From the NCBI GenBank assembly GCA_943735955.1, contig OX030969.1, forward strand, positions 6,171,935 to 6,235,934: 64,000 nt of DNA, in the 5' to 3' direction. Positions 1 to 11,500 of this stretch are shown here, in pieces. The DNA comes from Piscicola geometra. Lineage: Eukaryota > Annelida > Clitellata > Hirudinida > Piscicolidae. A program made the translations under genes and the position numbers. The notes below the pieces were generated by a model. That model was not told the origin of the DNA and did not search any database. It saw only the letters and a program-made list of their open reading frames with translations. Position 1 is the first letter of the stretch. Each line of letters starts with the position of its first letter.

Positions 1-440
1 CAAAGAGTGCAAGAGTCTCCGAGTGAGATGTTCCGCAAGATCCTCTTCCTCTCCTCCCTCGTCATCCTCGTCCCTCTCTTCGCCTACTTCTGCAGCAAGA
101 TTGTCCTCTTTGAATGTGCAATCCATCATATTTTCCTCTTTTAAATAAATGAATAATTATAACTAATTTATTAGTATTTATTTCAATTTATTTATAGACC
201 ATCTTTAATATATATTTAATATATAAAATAATATTTTAAAACTACAATCTTATTTACATTTAATTCACTACCACCCCCTCATCCCCACCATCATCTTCCA
301 CAGTTTTGATGGGTTTCAGCTCTTCGACCAGTTACTTCTATGCAGCAATTGTTGCCATCGTCACAGCCCACGTTGTCCTCATCATCTTCATCTTCATCGC
401 CATTAGTGACGAAACTCCCCCCAAGACCAAGAAACACTGA
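1..440 (+). CDS. VMA21: VMA21-like V-ATPase assembly factor, 5' end cut by the window edge
   Basis: Seen: two exons, 1-115 and 304-440, separated by an intron with GT at 116 and AG ending at 303. The phase closes (GAA T | TT TTG) and the ORF stops with TGA at 438-440. The partial protein has two hydrophobic segments: the first around FLSSLVILVPLFAYFC, the second YAAIVAIVTAHVVLIIFIFI, preceded by the motif TSYFYAAIVA. The tail is short and basic (KTKKH), compatible with ER retrieval. Known: VMA21 is a small two-TM ER protein that helps assemble the membrane sector of the vacuolar proton pump; the YFYAAIVA..AHVVL stretch is its most conserved part. The N-terminus lies outside the window; an in-frame Met at 28 is probably internal, because the frame is open to base 1. 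It converges with the protease gene on the other strand. Confidence 0.9.
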
Positions 441-842
441 GGAGATCTTTAGAATTATTAGTATGAAGTAAATGATTATAACAGTTATTTTATTATTTTA
501 TTCAACCTTATCATTTTAATGGAGTAAATGTTATATTTATTATAATAATAATTTTTATTTGTTATATTTTATTTATCTTCAATCACTTATCATTATCTTA
601 TTGTAGCATCATCTAATTGAAATGATCTTTTTTTTAATCAATATTTTTTGCAATTTGATAGTTTTATAACTCACATTTGTTATCATATTAAAAAAAGTGA
701 TTTTTCAAATAACTACAACAATATAGTATATATTACTATATGTATATGACTACAATTAAAATGTATATTCAAATTAAAATAATTTTCAGATGTTTATTTA
801 AAGCTGTTTTCATCAAGGCGAACATAAATCAATGATTAACTC

Positions 843-848
843 AATAAA
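843..848 (+). terminator. Candidate poly(A) signal AATAAA for VMA21
   Basis: First AATAAA on the + strand after the VMA21 stop, about 400 bases downstream. Position only; the cleavage site is not known. Confidence 0.35.
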
Positions 849-990
849 TTTAAAAAATGTTTCAAGTGATGTCATGGTTTTGATTGGAAAGTTTTGTGAA
901 AAAAAGTTCAAATTATGTCTGAGAATTATTACGAAGAAAAACATCATTTTTTAAATCTTAAAAATTTAAAATATTTCATAGTTCAAATAA

Positions 991-996
991 TTTATT
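991..996 (-). terminator. Candidate poly(A) signal AATAAA for the large protease gene
   Basis: AATAAA on the minus strand about 96 bases beyond the protease stop codon (1092-1094). Another AATAAA overlaps the stop itself and is less likely to be used. Confidence 0.4.
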
Positions 997-1091
997 TAAA
1001 ACCTTCAATTCACTTCCCAAATATCTTCCTAAAAAATTTTAAAATCACTCAAAAATTTACAATTTTTCTCAAAATAACCACAAAAAGCCAT

Positions 1092-2535
1092 TTATTTCAC
1101 AAAGATGGCTTCTCCACCAGTAATGGTTTTAATCCAGCCAGCAAACTCCTCAACCTTGGTCAGAATTGTTGTGTTCATTTTGTTACTATGGCACATTCCA
1201 AAGTCATTCGCCCCCTCACTCACCACCCCCCTCACCACCCATCTCTCCTTCAAATCTTTGCAAATCAATGGTCCACCACTGTCTCCCTGAAATGCGAAGA
1301 AAGTTTAGACTAAATAGATAAGATAATTCAATCGTTAAATCATAATCAAGAGTTTTTAAAAGCTTTGCAACTTCTGAAATCGCTGTTAATAGAAAATCTA
1401 CATGGCTCATTTTTCTCCACCCATTCACCCTTCTACCCTCACACACTCACTCACTCACTCACTCACTCACCGACCTCCTTTATTCCCTCACCACTCACTT
1501 CGACCAACCCTTCCCACTCACTCCACACGGCTTGATATTCTTCATACTATAGCCCACACACATTTGAGTTCGGTCGAGGGTTCGGGAGTCAGGGAGGGCC
1601 CGGTTACACTCTTGTTCTGTGGGCACCACCATTTTGGCTTGTCGAAGATCGATTGCTTGGGCGTGCTCTGGGAGGGGGCGGTGAAGGAAGTTAGTGAGAA
1701 TTTTTTCTTCTTGCACCTCCAGCACAGGGAACAGTGAAGAGGGAAGTTGGGATTAAATAGATCGGTAATTCCGAGGGTGGAATCAGTAGAAAAAATAGTC
1801 GAAGAACAGTTGCCGTTTTTCAAATTTAATTGAGTTTGATAAAATTTTTTAAAATCAACTACTTCGTTTAATCATTATTTAAAAAAAAATCAAAATTCAG
1901 ACCCTGCTTGCCACCAACCTTCAAAATCATAAATACTCCTCAACCCCCAGCCCAGCACGTAGCACAATGGCAGTTTTGCATTTTTCTCTGGCAGGCAGGC
2001 TGGTTTCGCGAAGGAATTAATCGTCAGGGGTGTGTCTAATTCCAAGATGGCGATGTCCATTAGATTCTCGGAAGGTTTGTACAGGTGGTGCATGTGGACT
2101 CGTTTCACTTTCCTTTCCTGGTTTTGGTGTAATGTTTCAAGAAGGGTGGATGGATGGATGGGACGCAGAACATCATTCAGTTGCAGTTTATCGAGCACAT
2201 TCTCACATCCACAAAAATAGGCTAACACACACAAAAATCTACACTTTACAATTTGCATTATGTTTCACAGACATCCCACCCACCAAACAACCCATCCCAA
2301 CCCATCCCAACCCATCCCAACCACCCAAACAAACCACCTGCAAATTCACATCTTCACCCATTCTTCTATTCGATCCGACCCTCACCGAGTAGTACCACGG
2401 TAAACGATCAGCGGAATACTTGTTGTACTTGAAGCAATGGGCGGCCGTGAGGACGTGTTTGGATGATAGAATTGATCCACCGCATACGTATGTTCCCAGT
2501 CGCATCAGGGTTGCTGCGAATGGCCAGGCCCCTTC
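1092..2535 (-). other. Serine protease domain 2 (S1 family), C-terminal
   Basis: Exons 2338-2535, 1919-2117, 1522-1667 and 1092-1286, preceded by IVGGETVTK in 2824-2936. The triad is complete: [15 protein letters not shown] and GDSGGPLIC. The segment [20 protein letters not shown] aligns without gaps to trypsin and puts Lys at position 189; Trp215 is replaced by Glu (VVSEGA). The last exon runs to GEAIFVK and the TAA at 1092-1094. The activation site is F|IVGG rather than the usual R|IVGG. It is probably a folded protease with unusual specificity; whether it is active cannot be told from sequence. Confidence 0.88.
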
Positions 2536-5500
2536 CTGATTTGGTGTGGTTTGGAAAGATGAAAGGATGTGGGGGTGGGGAAGGTTGAAATCAGAGGGGG
2601 GTTCAGTGGTTTAGAAAGAGGTAGGGGAAAGGGTTTTAGGATTAAAATAGGGCAAAGAAGAGGGTAAAAAAGAGTGACAAATAAGATAGAATGAAATAGA
2701 GGCTAAATAAAGAAAGAACTAAAAAGATGGCCAGTATACAAATGAGTAACTCAAAATAAAAGTTTATAAATATAAATAATAAATCAACTATAATATTCTT
2801 AAAAACCACAACAAAATCAAGACCTTAGTTACAGTTTCTCCCCCCACAATGAATGATTTGATGGGGGGGTTGTCCACCACGCCACATTCCCTGGCATCCT
2901 TGCACGTCAGTGTCACTAACTTGCCTGACGTACAATCTAAAGTGGAGGAAGAGGAGCGGGTTCAAGGGAAGATTCGAATGGGGTGTTTTTATTATTTGGA
3001 AAAAATCATAATTATATTTAAGAGAATAATTGTTTCTAATTTTGACAATAATGGAAAGTTTAAAAAGTATAGGGTGAAAAATAAAAAGCCTCACAGACGG
3101 ATGAATTTAATTGCAAAAATATATGCAAGCAAAAGTCTCGCATACTTTGAGAAGTGAAGAAGTTAGCCATTGTGAGTTCTTTGTAGTTGGGATCATAGGA
3201 TTTTAAATATCCCGAGCTTAAGCCAAATGGGATATCCACCGACTTGGTCTCCTCATCATCCCCCAGCCCCATAATCCTGCAAGCATCCTTACTCCATATA
3301 GAGTTCCAGGATTCGGAACAAACCGGGTAGAAAATGGTTTTTTTTGATGAAAATGAAGTTGTTTGTGTCTTTTTTCACTGTTGTGTGTGTGTGTTTGTAT
3401 TTTTTCTTCATTTAGTAATAAAAAAACATATAAAAAATATAATTGAAACTGGAAAACAAACCAAAATGGTAAGTACAAAAACGGAAAAATGGGTTGAAAA
3501 AAATAAAAAGTAAAAAAACTAACGACAGTTGAATTCATCAGAGGCGTCCGGACAGTCATCCACGCCATCACAAGTTTTCGTTGAGCTTATGCACGTGTGT
3601 TTGAATTTGCACGTGAATTGGGTGGTGGAGTTGCATTTGTCTGTGGGGTGGGTGGGGGGGGAGGGAAAAAAAAGAAGCGCAGGGTGGAAGGGGAGGATGG
3701 TAGAGGGGAGAAGAGGGAAAAAGAGATGGGAGGGAAAAGAGAGTGTGAAGGGGATGATAAACTAGAATGAAGTTTTTCTAAAACCGTTCAATAAAAAAAA
3801 AGTTGAAAAAAACAAAACTTCAAGAGTAAAGTTGAACATCTGGTGGGATAAAAACAAACTCACTGCAATCCAATTCATCCCATCCATTCGTGCAGTCGGG
3901 ATATCCATCACAAATCCACTCCTTCTGCAGGCATTTGCTTTCCTTGGGACACTTCAGCTGGTAGGATTCGCAGGCTGTGAAAAGGGTGGAAGGGGTGGGA
4001 GGGGTGAGAGGGGTGGAAAGGGTGGGAGAAGTGAGAGGGGTAAAAGAGGTGGGAAGGGTGGGAGGGGTGGAATGGATAGAAAAACTGGAATCAAGTTTAG
4101 GAATTAAAAATTATTAGATAAACACTCGGATTTTTCCCCAAACGACAAATTTTTTTAATCACATTTTAAATATATTTTAGAATTTCAAAAACCCTTTAAA
4201 CCACTCCAAAAAAGATTCAATCTACACCACAATTCTTGCTAAGCCTTCTCCAAAGATCCACCACAACTCACAGCAGTTCTTCTCATCAGAGCCGTCACGA
4301 CAATCTTCCTTACGATCACAAAAGTTGAAGTTGTCGATACACTGGCCGTCGTCGCACTGGAATTTGGTCTTCAAATCGCAAACTTGTGAAGGGTGGGGGG
4401 GGGGGAGAAAGGGAGGTTTAGGGGGTTCAATCACCACATACAAACCAAACTTGTACTACACACAACACATAAACCATCACAAAACACATCCACAATACTT
4501 TTACAACATACAAACCACACTTGCACCACATAAACATCACGCGCCACACTTGCACCACATAAACACCACACATGACTCACCACACTTCCTTTTCGCTTCC
4601 ACATCTGGACACTCACAGGCGTCAAGCACACAATGGTCGAAAAATTCGCAGTAATACAGGCTCGCTGCAAAAAAATAATATTACTTAGTATTTATAAAAA
4701 ATTTGAATCTAAAAAATAAAACAATGATTTTCCCCATACTATTGAAAAGCCATTGATATGTTTGACACCCACCCCCTACTAGCCTTCTTTTCCTCCTAAC
4801 CCATCATTCAAACCTGAACAGTTCCCCCCCCCCCCTTTTCCTCTTCCAAACTGAAAAGTTTCTTGCACACCCCATTCTCCACCCTGCCATGCAAACCTGG
4901 GCAGTACTTGGAGCAAGCGCTCTCGTCACTAGAGTCAGCGCAGTCAACCACGCCATCACACCTCTTCACTCTGGCGTAGCACTGTCCACTTAAACTGCAC
5001 CTCAGTTCTTCGCTCCTACAGGCCTTTTCGACTGAATGATTAGTTTTGTCGATAATAATGAGATTGTATATTTAATTAATATGGACACTAATGAGATGAC
5101 ATACTTGCTTTATAAGAATATTAATAAATTCAACAACACTAACAGCAACACAACAACCGACAACCACTAACACAACAACAACAACAACCACTTATTCAAC
5201 AACACCACAATAACACTACAACAACCGACAACAGCACTTAAACAACATCCCAACAAGCACACTCACAGCATTTCGATTCGTCTTCGCCCCCCTCACAATC
5301 CACCACGCCATCACACACCGATTCCACCCTCACCACTCCCCCATAGGGACACCTGTAACCCCCTGGAGGAAGGGTGGGTGTGGGAGGAGAAGGGGGAGGA
5401 GAAGAAGGAGAAGGAGGAAGAGGAGGAGGAGGAGGAGGAAGAGGGAGAAGAGGAGAAAGAGGAGGAGGAGAAGGAGGAGGAGGAGGAGGAGGAGAAGGAG

Positions 5501-8500
5501 GAGGAGGAGGAAGAGGAGGAGGAGAAGGAGGAGGAGAAGGAGAAGAAGGGAGAGGAGGAGGGAGAGGAAGAGGGAGAGAAGAAGGGAGAGGAGGATGGAG
5601 AGGAGGATGGAGAGGAGGAGAAAGAGGAGAAGGAGGAAGAGAAGGAGGAAAAGAAGAAAAGGAAGGGGTTAAGAAATGAAAAAATAGGTTAAAAAAATAA
5701 TGTATATTTGGGTGAAGTGGAGAATGAAAAAAAAATATTTATAATAAATTTCTGAATAAGAATAATAATAATGATAATAATGATAATAATAATAATAATA
5801 ATGATAATAATAATAATACCTGAACAGTTCCTTTCATCACTACTATCTCCACAGTTGGGAGCAAAGTCACAAGACTGAGCTTTGTTTAAACAATAATCAA
5901 TGCTCTTTGTATTTATAATTTGGTTGTTGTTGAGGGTGCTGTTGAAGTAGTAGTTGTTGGTACAAATGATGTTGTTGTTGTTGTCGTTTAAGCACGGGAG
6001 AGCTGGTATTCCTGTTAACGATAATAATAAAAATAAGCAGGAAAAATTAGTGGAATACACCCACAATGCCCACTTACCCCAGCCCTCACTCATTCACCCA
6101 TAACCCACACTTTTTTCCCACAATCCTTCTACATCCACACTTCCCCAACCCTCCCCAACTTTCACTCATCCATTCACACCCACTCACCCTCCTCCCCATC
6201 CCAACATCCCCCCCAACCACCGACCCACTCACCTTGTCCACTCCTACAACTGCCCCTATATATCTTGATATCGTCGATGGCGATGTAGTCTTGGATGCCT
6301 CGTTTGGTGTAGGAAATGGCGGAGATTCCTTCGATCTTTATGCTGGACGTGTAATAGTCCAGCTGGGCGGAGAAAAAAGTGGATTAGTGGGGGAGAAAAC
6401 GTGGAAATGGGAAAATTGTGGAAAAAAAGAAAAAAATAGAGTTTGAAATTTTTGTTTTTTTATTTGGACAGACCACGACACGTCTTCAAACCCAAGAAAA
6501 ATCCAAAAAACTTATTAATTTTTTCTACACCGTCATCTGTATATGAAACGACTTCAAAAAACTGAACAATTAAATGTGCTGAAAAGCTAAGTTCTCACAA
6601 ATCAATTAAATTCCAGGCTGCAAATGGAAAGCTATGTCACAAAAATGCAGTTTCATATTTTAAATACAATAAAGTAAGAAAGCACCAACTTGCACTTCAA
6701 CCTCGACCCAATCTGCCTGGTTGACTGACTGCATGAGAACTGCTTCTCTGGCTGGATTCGCCTTGTATGTCGTTTGCGAGATCTGAGATGGTGTGGTTTT
6801 ATGTTGATAATATTAATCTTAATTTTTATAGCATTTTAAATATCATTTAGAATTGTTTAAGTATTTTCAGCGCTATACAAATAATATGGATAGTAACGGG
6901 ACTGATCGTTCATAAACTTCTTTTATTACAGAAAACTTGTATACTCTGACCTTGAGAGTTCCAGTTGAAACCATGCTGAGATAGAACTGCAAACAAGCAG
7001 GAATGGCTGACGACTCTGAAACGAAAGTTGGAATCACTAAAAGTGCCATTCTGCCCGATGTTGAGTACGAGGTGTCCATGTGAAGGATGTGGCCTGGGTG
7101 AGATGGGATTAGGGTGTGGAGGGATGGATTGGGGGGAAAACGATGGGTGGATGTGGGTGTGGGATGAGATGTGGATGAAGTGATAGAAATGGGATCAAAT
7201 GAGGGTGAGTTGGAAATATTTTTAGATCGAATCATCAACTCCCTCACCCACCCACCATCTCTTCGCCCCAAAGTGTGGTCAACCCTGGGACCACTGGCAT
7301 CCAATTTGTGGGTGTGGCCAGCTTCAGAAAGCGACCAATCAACGTCGTCCTCGCTCAAACCCGGTTGGCTGATTTGGCATGCGTGGTAGTTTTCCATGTC
7401 GCAAGTGTATTTAGAATCTTTTGGGGGTTTTATGTTGTTGATGATGATTGTGATGATGATGAAGATGATGGTCGTGATGATAATGATGATGATGGTGGTA
7501 GTGATGATGGTAATGATAATGACAGTAGTAAAAATAATATTGAATTTCACCCACTTTCCCCCTCCCCTCCCCAACAACCCACTCACCCCCCAACAACCCA
7601 CACACCTCCCAACAACCCACCCACCTTCAACAACCCATCCTCCTCCAACAACCCCTCCACCCAACAACCCACCCACCCACCCAACAACCCACCCATCCCC
7701 CTCAACAACCCAAACCCCCCAACAACCCAACCACCTCCAACAACCCATCCTCCTCCAACAACCTCCTCCCCCCCAACAACCCACCCACCCGCCTCAACAA
7801 CCCACCCCCCTCCAACAACCCACCCACCTCCAACAGTCCATCCTTCCCCAACAACCCCCCCAACAACCCACCCCCTCAACAACCCATCCCCCCCCCACCC
7901 ACCCACCCACTCACCCACCTTCACACTCTGTTTCATCAGCCACACCCAGACAATCGGTGACGATGTTGCATCTTACCCGCTCCTTGGGGAGGCATGCAGG
8001 CACGTATCCACCACACGAAAACTCCGTGGTCAGGTCGCATTGGGAGGCTGCGAGAAAAAATAATTTTTCAAAAAAAGTTTGTAAATTTATTAAGAATGTT
8101 TTTTTAACCCATTAATGCATAGTGTTTTGTTTTAAGAACAACAATTTTAAAAAAAATTTAAAATAGTTATCTTGATTATATTTATTATTTTTTATATTAA
8201 TCAAATCCTGTATAAACTGACATTTTTGTCTATTTTTTCTGTTTGATCCCAAATCGATTGAGTGTTTCGATATTCTGATTTTCAACGCGATAACCAAAGT
8301 TTTTGTGTTTTTGTTAGGGCTCGTGAAAAAAAGTTAGTTGTTATTTTATTTAATGTTTACCATTCATAATATTTAATATTATTTTGTTGGAATTTATTCT
8401 TATATCTTATTTTGAAACAAATATCTTTTATTGGATCTAAAAACGATAAACAAAACGTTTATTAAAATCGTAAAAACTTTTTAATGAAAAAAATATGTTC

Positions 8501-11500
8501 AGCCTATAAGTTATAGGCAATAATCACTCCTTTCCTGCCACTCACCTCTCTGACAGTTTCCACTCAGCAGACTGACATCGTCCAGCCCGATGAAGTCACT
8601 GCTTCTGGTCGACGACGATGATACCGGACTCGTTTCAAACACCACGAAGTACTTCCCAGGCCTCACGTTGATTCTTACAGGATACCTTCGTGGATTGGAT
8701 GGATGGGGATATGTATAATGAATCCATACATCCATCCATTCATCCATGCATCCATTCATCCATGCATCCATTCATCCATGCATCCATCTATGCATCCATT
8801 CATCCATGCATCCATTCATCCATGCATCCATTCATGCATCCATGCATCTATGCATCCATGCATTTATGCATCCATGCATCTATGCATCCATTCATCTATG
8901 CATCCATTCATCTATGCATCCATGCATTCATGTATCCATGCACCCATGCATTCATGCATCCATTCATTCATGCATCCATTCATTCATGCATCCTCCAAAC
9001 CATTTCGAATCTGAGAGGACGGGGTTTGAAGTGAAGGACAAATAATTTCCTTGACTTTCTGGATCGAAACTTCTTGTGCTCTCCACACTCGGCACCAAAT
9101 GCACTTTCAAAACTCCTTCAAGGAATTTTTCGAATTTTAAATTTGTTGATAATTCAAAGAGTGTATTATCTTTGATATATAATTTTCAAATATTCATTAT
9201 TATTTTAATTTATTATTTAAAACGGCATAAAAACTTTTTTCTAAATCGTACAAAACACCCTCAATTATCATCAATTGTTCCCAACTCAAATACCCCAAAA
9301 TAATTCAATTTTTCTTAAATACCTTGGTTCGTGAAGCCCCTGGCAAGGAGGAAGAATTGGAGACAGGATTCAGAAACGACCTCAAAAGAGGGAGACCTTA
9401 TGGCGCTGCGTCTGCTGCCAGCTGTCAAAAACTTGCCTGAAAAGAGGTAGGAAGGATGGGAGGAGTGGAAATGGTAGAAGGTAAAATTAAAACAGTTAAA
9501 GAAAAAAATGGAGATATGAGGCTGAGAAAAATGAAAAATTTATTTTAAAAAGGCTGAAGAATTAGAAAAATTTATTTAAAAATGCTGAAGAATTGGAAAA
9601 GTGTATTTGAAAATAATAAATTTGAGAAAAATCTTTTACAGATTTATTTGTTTCATTATTTCGCCAACCTCTTTTATCGCCTAGCGAGTGGTCGTGCAAC
9701 GGTCCACTATTGGCTTCTGGGTATTGACCTGACCTGATTAGCCACCCTGGGTACTTAATCAGGTCAGTGTAGCCACACTTCAACCGGTTCTCAAAAGTGC
9801 AATATACGTGTCGATCTGTGGGATGAATGGATGGATGAATAGATGGATGAATGGATGGCTGAATGGATGAATGAGTAGTGGATGGATGGATGAATAGGAG
9901 TAATTTATATTCTGTTTGGATATTTATACGTGTATTTGCATACATGATGGATTAAATGTTTTGATAAATTTGTTGATTAACGAAAAAGTTTTAAATTGTT
10001 TTTTGACAAAAATCTTGCCAAACCCACACCAAAAATATAAAAAAACTAGTTTGGGTTCTAACAAGCTGTGCTCCATCTAAGCTAGCATGCAAAACGAAAT
10101 CTAAAATTAAAATTAAAATTCAAAAATTAATTTAAAGAATTATTCTAATACTCTTCTCACCATTTCACATTTCCATATTTTAATCTGAATAACACAACAT
10201 TAATGAGTATAAAATATTTACTGAAAAATTAATTTTAAAAAATATATTCAAATAATTTAAAATGAATTATAACAAAAAGATCAAAAACAAAAATTGAGAA
10301 CTAACCACAAACATTACTCGCATCTTCATCCCATCCATCCTTGCAATCCACAACTCCATCACAAATCCTCTCCTCATCCCACAAACAAGTGCTGTTATCG
10401 TCGCACGAGAATGGACATTCTGTATTGGAGTGTTGTTTGTGTGTTTATTGTGTGTTTTTGTTATTTTTGTTGTTTTTGTGTTTGTGTAGTGTTGTCTGTG
10501 TAGTGTTGTTTGTGTGTTTTTATATTTCTCTCCATCCCATCCACACCCCACTCACCCATCTGTTTCTTGATCCAGGCTCTATGGTAACTCACATTGCTAT
10601 AAACTGGTGGTTTCATGGTGGCGTTGCAACCGTTGCTAAGGAAACTGTAAACCCCCACCAGTTGCCATGGCTGCAGTTTGTTGTTCCGACACATGAGAGG
10701 ACCTCCACTGTCACCCTGGATAGAAGGAGGATGGGGAACAAGAATGAAAAGTTATGAAAAAAGAGTAAATAAAAAGTAGGAACAAGCTGAACACTTAAAA
10801 ATAAATAACTTTTGTTTAATTTTGAGCCTACCCATAATGCTTAAATCTCTATTTCGATTTTTAAAAACTATTTACTTAGCGCAAAACAACCAAAAACCTT
10901 GCAAGTGGCAAGATGCCCTGCTTTGTATCCAGCACAGAACATGCCCTCTCTGACCACCGTTTGAGCCTCCGTACAGTCTTTCCACTCCCAGATCTTCAGT
11001 TTGACTTCTTGTAAGTACCTGGCACTTGATGAAACTGGGAGAGGGAGGTTGAGGAGGACTTGTGGGAAGATGGGAGGGAGAGGGAAAAAAGAGAAGAAGA
11101 AAAAGAGAAGGAAAAGAGGGGAATAGAGGAGGGCAGAAGGAGGAAGAGGGAGAAAAAATGGGTAGATAATTAATGAAACAAATTGAAAATGCCCTTGGAC
11201 TTACTATTATAAAAATCCGTCAAGCCCCATCCCACGCCGTAGCATATCGACTTTGGTCCAAATTCGATACTATCATCAACACTATCGGCATCATTACCAG
11301 CAAGGCAAATTGGTTTTGTATTTATAACATCATTATCATCTCCGATGGTATCGTTATCATTACCACCATTATTGTTATTTTTATTTGTGTTGTATATTAA
11401 GATGTCCCGGTCTAGTCTGGCGACTGCGATGTCGTTTCCCCAATAGTAGGCGTCCCTAGCGAGTGGAAAGAAACAAAATAAAAATATTTTATTATTTATT

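Larger units (their letters stand above)
441..1091. other. Convergent intergenic spacer
   Basis: AT-rich DNA between the ends of two convergent genes. It holds candidate poly(A) signals for both and no coding signal. Confidence 0.7.

Noticed and set aside
1668..1823. Upstream extension of exon 1522-1667 ([13 protein letters not shown]...)
   Set aside because: Open by chance; the CCCTCCCAG acceptor at 1668-1669 closes the phase and gives the expected protease spacing.
6873..7784. 303-codon minus-strand ORF with Gly/Trp/Val-rich start
   Set aside because: It reads through an intronic repeat and two real MAM exons without splicing; only 7256-7417 and 6951-7093 are exons.
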